Shown in pieces: positions 25,726 through 35,316 of a DNA stretch of 64,000 nucleotides; position 1 is the stretch's first letter, and each line of letters opens with the position of its first letter. The notes beneath the pieces are model-generated. The model ran no database searches, was not told where the DNA came from, and was given only the letters and a program-made list of their open reading frames with translations. A program made the translations under genes and the position numbers. This DNA is from Sva-07 sp963743825 (GTDB lineage: Bacteria; Actinomycetota; Acidimicrobiia; Acidimicrobiales; Ilumatobacteraceae): the NCBI GenBank assembly GCA_963743825.1, contig CAVURC010000012.1:21763-85762 (forward strand), in the 5' to 3' direction.

Positions 25726-27519
25726 ATGCTGAACCGGATCCCTCTCTGGCGCCACGTGATCGTCGGGCTCGTGATCGTGGTGATGTCGCTCCTCGCCGGT
25801 TTCCGGCTGATCGGCGCAGGTGCCGACTCGGCCATCCGGCCCGAGCAGTTCGACGCCAAGCAGGTGACCGTCGCTCCCGACGGCGCCGACGGCCTCCGCA
25901 TCCGCGAAGTCGTCGACATCGACTTCGGTGTGGAGGCCCGGCGCGGGTATCAGCGCATCATCCGCAACGACTTCGGGGCCCCGACCGACGTCATCGCCGA
26001 GTCGCCCGATGCCAACGCCGAGGTGAACGTGGTCGACAGCGGCACCGAGACGCGGATCCGCATCGGCGACCCCGATGTGACCTTCACCGGTCGCCACCGC
26101 TACATCCTCGAGTACACGTTGGCGGATGCGGGCGTCTCGACCGGCCAGTTCCTGCTCGACGTGATCGGGAACGACGAGACCCTCGAGACCGGCCGGTTCG
26201 AGGTGATACTGACCGGGTTCGACGATCTCCGCACCAGCTGCGACACCGGCGCGTACGGAGCATTCGGCGGGTGCGAGTTCGTCCTCGACGAGTCCGGCAA
26301 CGGTGTGGCCGTCATCGAGCCGCTCGCTCCCGGTGACGGCATCACGGTGGGTGCCCGCTTCGCCGGGCTCGACACCGCCGTCATGCCGCGCCTGCCGGAC
26401 CCGCCCGACCCCTTGCCGACGGGGTTCCAGCCGCTCGGCGTGCTGATGATTCCTCTCGGAGTCGGTGCAGCGGCGCTGGTGTTCCTCCTCGGGCGCTCGT
26501 ACGGGAGCAACACGGTGCTCGCCGGCGGTGCGGCCGACGCCGCGTTCGGCGACCTGCCCGTGCCGGGTCGGGCCGCACGCTCGGCCGACACAGCCACCTA
26601 CCGTGTTCCCGACTCGCGGCTCGCCGAACTCGCGACGATCGAGTTCGTTCCACCACGTGGTCTGGAGCCGTGGCAGGCAGCCGCAGTGCTGCGCGAGGAG
26701 GTCGACGACGACACCGTCGCTGCCTGGTTCTCGGAGATGATCGCCACCGATGCGCTCACGATCAGCGACGACGACGGCGAGATGCAATTGCGTCGCGGCC
26801 CCAACACCGGCCGGCTGAGTGCAGTCGACCAGGGGCACCTCCAGCGGCTGTTCGGATCGAGCGATGTCGTCGAACTGGGCTCCTACGATCCCGGATTCAC
26901 TGCAACCTGGGCAGCGATCAAAGCCGAACAGCGTTCGTTCGTCGGTGCTGCGGGATGGTGGTCGCGGGGTGGCCCCGGTGGTCGTGTCACGACACCGGCG
27001 CGGGTCGTCGGCCTGCTGATCGCCGCCCTCCTCGTCGTCGCACTCGTCGTGTTCGTGGTCACCGTGGCAGGGACGAACTTCTGGCTCGCGGTGTCGTCGC
27101 TCTGGCTGGCCCTCATCGCCGGGTTCCTCGTGCCGTTCGTCGTGGCAGCGGCCATGTATCGGCCGATGTTTCCGGCGCGCACGGCCACAGGTTCGGCGCT
27201 GGCGCTGCGCTCGGAGTCGTTCCGTCGATTCCTGGCCGCGAGCGAGGGAAAGCACGTCGAGTGGGCGTGGGAGCACGGCCTCCTTCGCGAATACAGCGCG
27301 TGGGCAGTGGCGTTGGGTGCCGCCGACGCCTGGGCCGATGCGATCCGCTCGTCGAACATCGCCGACCCCCAGATCGCTCTCGCCGGGCCGTTGCTCGTGC
27401 ATTCCGCCGCATCGTCGTTCCGCTCATCGCACACCGCCCCCTCGAGTTCCGGTGGTGGTGGAGGTGGCGGAGGAGGCGTCGGCGGCGGCGGAGGTGGCGG
27501 CAGTTCGGGTTCGTGGTGA
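25726..27519 (+). CDS. DUF2207 membrane protein
   Basis: A 597-residue membrane protein. It has an N-terminal helix (HVIVGLVIVVMSLLAGFRLI), an extracellular beta-rich DUF2207 domain, a helix near residue 240 (LGVLMIPLGVGAAALVFLLG) and a pair of helices near 425-480. The Gly-rich tail ends SSGSW, typical of the family. Function is unknown. A CACACT -10-like box lies six bases before the ATG at 25726, supporting this start. The stop codon overlaps the terminator shared with prfC. Confidence 0.88.
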   Translation: MLNRIPLWRHVIVGLVIVVMSLLAGFRLIGAGADSAIRPEQFDAKQVTVAPDGADGLRIREVVDIDFGVEARRGYQRIIRNDFGAPTDVIAESPDANAEVNVVDSGTETRIRIGDPDVTFTGRHRYILEYTLADAGVSTGQFLLDVIGNDETLETGRFEVILTGFDDLRTSCDTGAYGAFGGCEFVLDESGNGVAVIEPLAPGDGITVGARFAGLDTAVMPRLPDPPDPLPTGFQPLGVLMIPLGVGAAALVFLLGRSYGSNTVLAGGAADAAFGDLPVPGRAARSADTATYRVPDSRLAELATIEFVPPRGLEPWQAAAVLREEVDDDTVAAWFSEMIATDALTISDDDGEMQLRRGPNTGRLSAVDQGHLQRLFGSSDVVELGSYDPGFTATWAAIKAEQRSFVGAAGWWSRGGPGGRVTTPARVVGLLIAALLVVALVVFVVTVAGTNFWLAVSSLWLALIAGFLVPFVVAAAMYRPMFPARTATGSALALRSESFRRFLAASEGKHVEWAWEHGLLREYSAWAVALGAADAWADAIRSSNIADPQIALAGPLLVHSAASSFRSSHTAPSSSGGGGGGGGGVGGGGGGGSSGSW

Positions 27520-27568
27520 AATTCTGAGCGGGGTTCGCGCGTGAGCGCGAGATCCGCTCCGGAATTTC
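27518..27568. terminator. Bidirectional hairpin between DUF2207 gene and prfC
   Basis: Long imperfect arms at 27518-27540 and 27545-27568 (outer GAAATTC / GAATTTC, inner TCGCGC / GCGCGA) with loop GTGA. Its position shows where prfC should end. Confidence 0.8.
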
Positions 27569-27575
27569 GGGGTGG

Positions 27576-29157
27576 TCAGCCCGGCGATGATGTGGTCGAG
27601 CATCAGCTCGGGTTCGTTCTGTTCGATGCGGGCGAGTGCGTACTTGTTCTCGAACAGCGCGACCAGGTGTCCGTCGAACCGGGCCAGGATGCGCACGCCC
27701 GGCTTCTCGCGCAGCACCATTGCCGAACCCTTGTCGGTGAGGCGGATCGCCTGGTACGGCGCTGACGACAGCTCGATCGGGGCGTTGAACTCGATGTCGA
27801 GACGGTTGGCGAACACCTCGAACTGCAGTTGTCCGACAGCAGCGAGCACCGGTGACGCGTCGCCCCAGTCGGGGTCCTTGAGCACCTGGACGACACCCTC
27901 TTCGTTGAGTTGCTCGAGGCCCTTGCGGAACTGCTTGGTCTTGCCGGTGTCGACCGGGCGGGCCGTGGCGAACACCTCGGGGGCGAACGCGGGGATCGCC
28001 GGGAACTGAACCGGCGAGCCCGTCTCGTCGTACAGCGTGTCGCCGATGTTGAGCCCCGTGGCGTTCACGAGGCCGACGACGTCGCCGGGGAATGCCTCGT
28101 CGACGGTGGTGCGCTCGGCGCCGAACACCGTCGATGCGTACTTCGTGGCGAACGGCTTGGCGGTTCGCTCGCACATCATCACCATCCCGCGGTCGAACCT
28201 GCCCGAGCAGATGCGGGCGAAGGCGATCCGGTCGCGGTGGTTGCGGTCCATGTTGGCCTGCACCTTGAACACGAATGCCGAGCACGGCTCGTCGAGGTGG
28301 CGAGGCTTGTCGTCGATGTCGAGGCGGGCGCTCGGCGCCGGGGCGAGGTCGACGATGGCGTCGAGCAGGTGACGGACCCCGAAGTTGGTGAGGGCCGATC
28401 CGGCGAACACCGGAGTGGACTCGCCGGCGAGGAACGACGGCATGTCGACGTCGGCATCCATCGCGCTCAGGAGCTCCGTTTCCTCGGTGCTCTTCGTCCA
28501 CGCAACGCCCTCCTCGACCGCGGCTCGTTCGGCGGGGACATCTTCTTCCGGCGCGATCTGCGACCCGCGAGCCGTGCGGGTGAAGCGGGTGAACACATCG
28601 GTACGACGATCGATGACGCCGCGCAGGTCACCGAACGACCCGACCGGCCAGGTGGCCGGCGTCGGGCGCAGGCCGATCTGCTCCTCGATCTGATCGAGCA
28701 GTTCGAGCGGCTCCATGCCGGGACGATCGAGCTTGTTGAGGAAGGTGATCACCGGCAGGTTCCGCGACCGACAGACCTCGAAGAGCTTGAGCGTCTGGGG
28801 TTCGATGCCCTTGGCGGAGTCGAGCACCATCACGACGGCGTCGACGGCCGACAGCACCCGGTAGGTGTCCTCGGAGAAGTCGCGGTGGCCCGGCGTGTCG
28901 AGCAGGTTCAGCTCGTGATCGCGGTACGGGAAGTTCAGCGCCGTCGACGTGATCGAGATGCCACGCTTCTGCTCCATGTCCATCCAGTCGGATGTGGCAG
29001 CGCGGCGCCCCTCGTGCGCTTTGACCGCACCGCCCGACGTGATGGCGCCGGCATACAGCAGGAACTTCTCGGTCAGCGTGGTCTTTCCCGCGTCGGGGTG
29101 ACTGATGATCGCGAACGTACGACGACGCGCCGCTTCGCTGAGCACCTGAGCCGACAT
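27576..29157 (-). CDS. prfC: Peptide chain release factor 3
   Basis: A translational GTPase that recycles RF1/RF2. The G-domain has SHPDAGKTT (P-loop), RGISITS (switch I), DTPGHRDF (G3) and NKLDRPG (G4), followed by RF3-type domains 2 and 3. The start MSAQVLSEAARRR at 29157 matches the family; longer in-frame sequence upstream does not. As read the frame has no stop until 27424, running through a hairpin and into the neighbour's 3' end. One base less in GCCGGGCTG near 27580 gives the stop TGA at 27576-27578 right before the hairpin. That end is preferred. Confidence 0.9.
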
Positions 29158-29180
29158 CGAATCGAGGCTACCGTCGGGCC

Positions 29181-30525
29181 GTGACGTCTCGAAGGGTGAT
29201 CGACCGGAGTGCCCTTGGCGCGCTGATGTCCGCCGAGGAGCAGCGATTCGTCGATCTCCATCCACGATCCGCCGAGCTTGCCGAATCAGGTCGACGACAC
29301 CTGTTGGCCGGCGTTCCGATGCCGTGGATGACCCGCTGGCCGGGTGCGTTCCCGATCCACGTGGCCGAGGCGTCGGGAGCACGCTTCGTCGACGTCGACG
29401 GCATCGAGTACGTCGACTTCTGTCTCGGCGACACCGGAGCGATGGCCGGGCACGGCACGGTCGGGCTGGCGGCGCTCGCCGGTCGGTCGACGACGATGTT
29501 GCCGAGTGAGGACGCCGCGTGGGTTGCCGACGAACTCGCTCGACGGTTCGGGATGGCGAAGTGGCAACTCACCACGTCGGCCACCGACGCCAACCGCTTC
29601 GTGCTGCGTTTCGCTCGTCACCTCACCGGTCGACCGAAGATCGCCGTGATGGACTGGTGCTACCACGGCACGGTCGACGAGACGCTCGCCATCCTCGGGC
29701 CGCGATGGCGAGGTCGTCAGCCGGCCGGGCGCGGTCGGCCCACAGGTGGATCCGGCGGTGACCACGAGGGTCGTGCCGTTCAACGATCTCGACGCCCTCG
29801 ACGCCGCGCTTGCCCACGGTGACGTGGCGGCGCTGCTGATGGAGCCGGCGCTCACCAACATCGGCATCGTGCTGCCGCACGCCGGATACCACGAGGCGGT
29901 GCGCGAGATCACCCGCCGTCACGGGGTGCTGCTGATCATCGACGAGACGCACACCATCTCGGCCGGGCCCGGCGGGTGTACCGAGGCGTGGAGCCTCGAT
30001 CCCGACATCGTGGTGATGGGCAAGCCGATCGGCGGTGGGTTCCCGGTCGCCGACCTACGGCGTCACCGACGAGATCGCCGCGGCGCTCGATCCCGCCCTG
30101 CACGGCCACGATGCCGACGTCGGCGGCGTCGGCGGCACGCTGGCCGGCAGCGCCATGGCAACCGCCGCGATCGGGCCACGTTGTCGTCCACGCTGCTCGA
30201 CGACGACTACGCCCGGATGATCCCGCTCGCGACCCGCTGGACCGACGGGGTTGCCGGGTCGATCGAGCGCCACGGCCTGCCGTGGTCGGTGCAGCAGCTC
30301 GGGTGTCGAGCGGAGTACTGGTTCTGTCCGTTGCCGGCCAACGGTGCCGACGCCGCGGCCGCCGTCGACGACCAGCTCGACGCGTTCATGCACCTGTGGG
30401 CACTCAACCGCGGGATCCTGATGACACCGTTCCACAACATGGCGTTGCTCTCACCAGCTCACGTGGATGCCGACGTCGACGCGCACACCGAGGTGTTCGA
30501 CGCCGCGCTCGCCACCCTGACCTAG
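29181..30525 (+). CDS. Class III PLP aminotransferase (GSA-aminomutase-like), three frame breaks
   Basis: Resembles glutamate-1-semialdehyde aminomutase-like transaminases. Visible landmarks are MTRWPGAFPIHVAEASG, the cofactor segment MAKWQLTTSATDANRF, LLIIDETHTISAGPGG, and the PLP lysine in VMGKPIGGGFPVA (codon 30022-30024). The frame breaks near 29708 (joining ILGP to DGEVVSRPGAVGP), near 30050 (joining FPVA to TYGVTDEIAAAL) and near 30170 (returning at LSSTLLDDDYARM). All are single-base shifts with protein similarity on both sides. True substrate is unknown and it is not linked to haem genes. It is divergent from prfC with a 23-bp gap. Confidence 0.8.
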
Positions 30526-30582
30526 CTGAGCGATGAGCGAGCGGTGCCGGAATCTCTCGGATCGCGTGTCGCTCATCGCCGA

Positions 30583-30837
30583 TCAGGTGGATCGGCGGCT
30601 GGATTCGGTGACGCCTTGGACGGCCTCGCCGATGCCGCCCGGAAGCGACTCGGTGACCGCGCCGACGTCGACGCCCAACGACTCGGTGACCTGGCCGACG
30701 TCGATGCCTGCAGACTCAGCGACTGCGCCGCCGTCGCCGATCAAGCCTTCGATGTGCTCACTCAGTCCAGTCGACTCCAGCAGGCTCTGTGCGGCTTCGC
30801 CGCCGAGGAGACCCTTGATCGCATCAAACAAACCCAT
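30583..30837 (-). CDS. Small helical hypothetical protein
   Basis: An 84-residue protein beginning MGLFDAIKGLLGGEAAQSLL. It contains an internal near-repeat, GIDVGQVTESLGVDVGAVTE. It is rich in Gly, Val and Glu and has no Cys. The ATG at 30837 is preceded by GAAAGGGTG, a plausible ribosome binding site; a longer start six codons upstream is possible. No family is recognised. It looks similar in style to small proteins of actinobacteria with repetitive amphipathic helices. Confidence 0.6.
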   Translation of the reverse strand: MGLFDAIKGLLGGEAAQSLLESTGLSEHIEGLIGDGGAVAESAGIDVGQVTESLGVDVGAVTESLPGGIGEAVQGVTESSRRST

Positions 30838-30923
30838 TGTGACACACCCTTTCAAGATGGTTTATTCACCCATGCTACCGGCACCACTTGCCGCAGGTAC
30901 CCCCTGCCCGGCACAGTGTCGAG

Positions 30924-31679
30924 ATGTCTGCGGACCTGGTTGCTGCCGCTCGTGACGTGGCGAGCGCTGCCGAGCGGATCGTGGTGCTCACGGGCGCGGG
31001 TGTGTCGACCGAGTCGGGGATCCCGGACTTCCGTGGACCCAACGGGCTCTGGACGAAGAATCCGGCCGCCGAGAAGGCCGCCGACCTGCGCTACTACCTC
31101 GGTGATCCCGACGTCCGCCGTGCGGCCTGGCAGAACCGGCTGACGACGCCGGCCTGGACGGCCGAACCCAATCGGGGGCACGAGGCGATCGTCGAGTTCG
31201 AACGCCGTGGGCAACTGCACGGCCTCGTCACGCAGAACGTCGACGGCCTCCACCAGAAGGCCGGCAACGATCCCGATCGGGTGATCGAGGTCCACGGCAC
31301 CGTGTGGTGGACCCGCTGCTGGGATTGCCAGGACCGCCGTCCGATGGCCGACTCACTCGACCGGGTACGAGCGGGCGAGGAGGATCCTCCATGCCTCGTG
31401 TGCGGTGGAATCCTCAAGAGCGACACGATCAGCTTCGGTCAGGCGCTGGTGCCCGAGGTGATCGAGCAAGCGATGCGGGTGAGCGACGAGTGCGATCTGC
31501 TGATCGCCGTCGGCTCGACGCTCAGCGTGTTCCCGGCCGCCAACTGTGTGCCGCGGGCAAAGGCGGGTGGTGCTCGGGTGATCATCGTCAACGGCGCCGA
31601 GACGGCGATGGACCGCTACGCCGATTGGTTGCTCGTCGGCCAGATCGGTGAGATCCTGCCGGCGCTGGTCGCCGCTTAG
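30924..31679 (+). CDS. cobB: NAD-dependent protein deacylase (sirtuin)
   Basis: A 251-residue Sir2 protein. It has the NAD-binding segment LTGAGVSTESGIPDFRG, the catalytic QNVDGLHQ and His in EVHGTVWW, a zinc ribbon with CWDC and CLVC, and the second Rossmann part AVGSTLSVFP and VNGAETAMD. It removes acyl groups from lysines using NAD. The ATG at 30924 gives the normal family N-terminus; an in-frame start at 30888 is less likely. Confidence 0.93.
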   Translation: MSADLVAAARDVASAAERIVVLTGAGVSTESGIPDFRGPNGLWTKNPAAEKAADLRYYLGDPDVRRAAWQNRLTTPAWTAEPNRGHEAIVEFERRGQLHGLVTQNVDGLHQKAGNDPDRVIEVHGTVWWTRCWDCQDRRPMADSLDRVRAGEEDPPCLVCGGILKSDTISFGQALVPEVIEQAMRVSDECDLLIAVGSTLSVFPAANCVPRAKAGGARVIIVNGAETAMDRYADWLLVGQIGEILPALVAA

Positions 31680-32597
31680 GGCTGCCGCCACCCGTCGGCT
31701 CGCGAGAAGCGCTCCGGCGATGATGACGACGATGCCGACGAGTTCGAGGGCGAACACCTCGTCGCCGCGGAACGCGACGCCGAGGACGAGCGCAACGGCC
31801 GGGATCAGGTAGGTGATGAACGACGCACGAGTGGAGCCGACGCGCCCCACGAGGTTCCCCATCAGCGCGAACGCCAGGCCGGTGCCGAGTACGCCGAGCA
31901 CCACGACGGCCACGACGGGGCCGATCTCCCAACTCGCGTCGCTGAACTGCCAGAGCCCGTACGGGGCCGTGAAGATCGTCGCGAGTGCCAGCACCTTGGC
32001 CATCAGGTTGACCGATCCGTATCGCTGCTGGAGCGGCGCAGCGATCGTGACTGCCAGGCCGTAGCACACGGTTGCTGCGATCACCATCGCCACTCCGAGG
32101 GCCTCGCTGGAACCGTCGCCGATCGACGGCATGCTCACGAGCACGACGCCGACGAACCCGATGGCGATGCCGAGCAGTTGGGCACCGCGGGTCCGTTGGC
32201 GGAACAGGACGACGGCGAAGATCGCGGCGAAGATCGGCGTACCGCCGTTGAGCAGGCCGGCGAGGGCGGAACTGATGTGTTGCTCGGCGATCGGGAACAG
32301 GGTGAACGGTACGGCAACCCAGACGATCGACAGCACGACGACTCGAGGGCGATCTGCAGGCTCCACGGAGATCCTCTGGCGGGGAAGGACCGCCAAGGCG
32401 AGCGCTCCGAGGCCGACACGCATGAGCGTGATGACGCCGGGCGGGAGGGCGTCGAGCCCGATGTCGATGAAGAGGAACGATGCTCCCCAGATCGCCCCGA
32501 CGGCCACGAACAACGACCAGTCGATCGGCGTGAACTCGCCGTCGGCCGGCCTGGGAGTGGATTCGGCCGGGCGATGATCGGGCACGGTCGTGGACAC
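31676..32597 (-). CDS. EamA/DMT-family transporter (1 of 3)
   Basis: A ten-helix drug/metabolite transporter with two EamA repeats: WSLFVAVGAIWGASFLFIDI opens the first, ALGVAMVIAATVCYGLAVTI the second. As read the frame continues 327 bp antisense through the sirtuin gene. One base less in GCAGCCCTA near 31680 yields a stop at 31676-31678, matching the usual length, so that end is proposed. The GTG at 32597 follows a TAGCGT -10 (32605-32610) by seven bases. Substrate is unknown. Confidence 0.82.
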
Positions 32598-32722
32598 GTC
32601 GGCGACGCTAGTGGGCGACGCTGGCGGATCACGGCGGGATTCGGTCACGATGTTCGTCGAGCACGTGGCTCGCCGATCGGCGTGGGTCCGGCCGGCAGGC
32701 GCAGGATGGGTACGATTGGAAC

Positions 32723-34061
32723 ATGGGCGAGCGCGACCACCCCAGGGGTGTGTTCCAGCGCCCGTTCGACGCGATCGCTTCTGTTCTCGTCCCCGTGGTC
32801 GCCGACGCGGTCGATCCCGACGATCTGGTCGACCGCATCGACGTGAATGCACTGATCGACCGCATCGACGTCGACGCCGTCCTGGATCGCATCGATGTGA
32901 ACGCACTCGTGACACGGCTCGATCTCGATGCACTCCTCGATCGGGTCGACCTCGATGCACTGCTGAATCGCGTCGATCTCGACAAGCTCGTTGCCCGGCT
33001 CGACGTGGATGCGATCGTCGACAGGGTCGACGTGGAACGGATCGTCGCCCGGCTCGATCTGAACGCCGTCGTGGATCAGGTCGACGTGCAGCGGGTGATC
33101 GATCGTGTCGATCTGGATGCGGTCGTCGCCAGTGTCGATCTCGACGCAGCCGTCGCCCGTGTCGATCTGAACGCGGCTGCGGATCGGATCGATGTCACAC
33201 GGGTGATCGATCGTGTCGATCTGGATGCGGTCGTCGCCGGTGTCGATCTCGATGCAGCCGTCGCTCGTGTCGATCTGAACGCGGTCGTGGATCGGGTCGA
33301 CGTGGATCGGGTGGTGGCTCGTGTCGACGTGGATGCGATCGCCGCATCACTCGACATCGATGCAATCGTCGCGGAGAGCACGAAGGGCGTGTTCGGACGA
33401 TTCATCGATCTGCTCCGCCGGCAGGTGGTCGGCGTCGACGAGATCAGCATGCGAGCCGTGAATCGGGTGATCCGGCGCGACTATGAGTCGTTGCCGACCG
33501 GGCCGCCGCTCGCGCTCGGTACCGAGACGCAGGACGGGGTCGACACGATGAGCGGTCGCTACGCCGGCCCCATCTCGCGAATCGGTGCGTTGGGGCTCGA
33601 TCTGTTCGTGATCTCCTCGACCTACACGCTGTTGATCGCAGGGGTCGCGTACCTGTTCAATGTGCTGTTCGGCACCTCGATCGACCTGACCGAGTCGGGA
33701 AGCTGGTTGGCCGGTGCCGCGCTCCTGCTCTACGGGTTCTGCTACTTCTGGCTCTCCCAGGCGCTGACCGGGCGAACGATCTCGCAAGCGCTCGTCGGCC
33801 TGAAGGTGATCCGCAACGACGGCCGGCCGCTCAGCCCCGGCGCCGCAGCGATCCGCACCGTCGTTCTGCCGTTCAGTTTCCTGCTCTTCGGCGTCGGGCG
33901 CCCTCATGGCCCTCGTCGATCGGCGTCGACGAGCGCTGCAGGACGTCGCAGCCGGATCAGCGGTGGTCTACGACTGGGGCGATCGTCCCGCTGAACTCCC
34001 GGCGCCGCTCACGAAGTTCCTCGACCGCAGGGAGGCGACACCTCCGGTCGCGTCGAAGTAG
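32723..34061 (+). CDS. RDD-family membrane protein with N-terminal nonapeptide repeats, frame break near 33898
   Basis: Residues 39-218 are 20 contiguous copies of a nine-residue unit, (I/V/L)D(V/L)(N/D)AVVxR. A linker and a C-terminal RDD membrane domain follow (RIGALGLDLFVISSTYTLLI, TGRTISQALVGLKVIR, and the third conserved segment). As read the end becomes Arg-rich. Removing one G near 33898 gives GVGALMALVDRRRRALQDVAAGSAVVYDWG and a stop at 34059-34061, matching the RDD family. RDD proteins are transporter-like; the repeat has no recognised function. Probably monocistronic. Confidence 0.85.
32837..33376 (+). repeat. 27-bp coding repeat, 20 copies
   Basis: The nonapeptide array of the RDD protein at DNA level. 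A larger 108-bp block is itself nearly duplicated: GTGATCGATCGTGTCGATCT occurs at 33095 and again at 33203. This points to growth by tandem duplication of four units. Confidence 0.88.
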
Positions 34062-34096
34062 CGGTTCGGGCAGTGTCCGAATCCTGACCGAGTTGG

Positions 34097-34102
34097 TAGC
34101 CT
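34097..34102 (+). promoter_or_regulatory. -10 box of the moeB fusion gene
   Basis: TAGCCT lies exactly six bases before the ATG at 34109, predicting a leaderless message. Confidence 0.65.
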
Positions 34103-34108
34103 TTCGGG

Positions 34109-35272
34109 ATGGCAACGTTCCGTGACCTGCTCGCCGCTGCGAAATCCGAGATCCGCGAGGTCGACACCGAGGGCGCCGCAGCGCACATCGCCGCTGGGGC
34201 ACTCGTCCTCGACGTCCGCGAACCCGACGAATACGAGGAGGGAGCGATCCCCGGTGCCATCCACATCCCGCGTGGACATCTCGAAGCGCAGATCGAGAAC
34301 CGCATCGCCGACAAGAACTCGCCCGTCGTCGTCTACTGCGCCGGTGGCGTGCGGTCCGCGTTCGCTGCGGTGACACTCGCGCAGCTCGGCTTCACCGACG
34401 TCGAATCGATGGAGGGTGGCTTCGGTCGCTGGAAGGACGAAGGCCGCCCGTGGAAGCAGCCGGCGTCGCTGACCCCCGAGCAGAACAACCGCTACAAGCG
34501 CCACCTCCTGCTGCCCGAGGTCGGCACCGCCGGCCAGGTGAAGCTGCTCGAGGCGAAGGTGCTGATGCTCGGTGCCGGCGGGCTCGGATCGCCCGCAGCG
34601 CTGTATCTCGCGGCGGCCGGCGTCGGCACGATCGGGATCGTCGACATGGACGAGGTCGACTCGTCGAACCTGCAACGTCAGATCCTGCACAACATCGACC
34701 GCATCGGCGATCGCAAGGTCGACTCGGCGAAGAAGACGCTCACGATGCTCAATCCCGACGTGAACGTGGTCACCTACGACACGCGCCTCGACGCGTCGAA
34801 CATCATCGACATCATCTCCGGCTACGACGTGATCGTCGACGGCGCCGACAACTTCCCGAGCCGTTACCTGCTCAACGACGCCAGCGTCAAGCTCGGCATC
34901 CCCGTGGTGCACGGCTCGATCTTCCGCTTCGAGGGCATGGTGAGCGTGTTCCACCCGACCGAGGGTCCGACGTACCGCGACATGGTGCCCGAGCCGCCGC
35001 CCGCCGAGCTCGCCCCGAGCTGCGCCGAAGCCGGCGTGCTCGGCGTGCTGCCCGGCATCATCGGGTCGATCCAGGCGCTCGAGACGATCAAGGTCATCCT
35101 CGGCCTCGGCGACCCGCTGATCGGTCGCATCCTGACGGTCGACACGATCGACATGGAGTTCCGGGTCTTCAACCTGAAGCCCGACCCCGCCAACGAAGTC
35201 ACCTGGGCCAACCGCGACCGCATCGAGATCATGGAACTCGACGGTCTCTGCGCCCCCGGCCTGAGCCACTGA
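34109..35272 (+). CDS. moeB: Rhodanese-MoeB/ThiF fusion (sulfur-carrier adenylyltransferase)
   Basis: A 387-residue protein with an N-terminal rhodanese domain (residues about 15-115, active Cys77 in YCAGGVRS) and a C-terminal E1-like adenylyltransferase (LGAGGLGSPAALYLAAAGVG, NLQRQILHN, DGADNFPSRYLLND, SCAEAGVLGVLPG). It activates the C-terminus of small sulfur carriers (MoaD/ThiS type) and can transfer sulfur. In most MoeZ-type fusions the rhodanese is C-terminal, so the order is reversed. The usual YRC zinc-ligand segment reads YRDMVPEPP. No carrier gene is adjacent. Confidence 0.9.
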   Translation: MATFRDLLAAAKSEIREVDTEGAAAHIAAGALVLDVREPDEYEEGAIPGAIHIPRGHLEAQIENRIADKNSPVVVYCAGGVRSAFAAVTLAQLGFTDVESMEGGFGRWKDEGRPWKQPASLTPEQNNRYKRHLLLPEVGTAGQVKLLEAKVLMLGAGGLGSPAALYLAAAGVGTIGIVDMDEVDSSNLQRQILHNIDRIGDRKVDSAKKTLTMLNPDVNVVTYDTRLDASNIIDIISGYDVIVDGADNFPSRYLLNDASVKLGIPVVHGSIFRFEGMVSVFHPTEGPTYRDMVPEPPPAELAPSCAEAGVLGVLPGIIGSIQALETIKVILGLGDPLIGRILTVDTIDMEFRVFNLKPDPANEVTWANRDRIEIMELDGLCAPGLSH

Positions 35273-35274
35273 AC

Positions 35275-35316
35275 GAGACGCCGTTACCACCTGCGTCTCA
35301 GACCCCGCGTCTCATT
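35275..35316. terminator. Degenerate hairpin between moeB and EamA 3' ends
   Basis: GAGACGC (35275-35281) can pair with GCGTCTC at 35293-35299 or at 35307-35313. The sequence is a rearranged relative of the dnaE2 terminator; both share AATGAGACGCGGGGTCTGA on the appropriate strand. Confidence 0.6.

Noticed and set aside
27424..27575. C-terminal extension of RF3 into the DUF2207 3' end
   Set aside because: It runs through a strong hairpin and has no similarity to RF3. A lost stop by one base near 27580 explains it.
31353..31679. Antisense overlap of the EamA gene through the sirtuin gene
   Set aside because: The frame stays open only because of an apparent extra C near 31680. Removing it gives a stop at the expected length.
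32837..33376. Regularly spaced 27-bp repeats, considered as a CRISPR array
   Set aside because: There are no spacers. The units are contiguous and all in one reading frame of a membrane protein.
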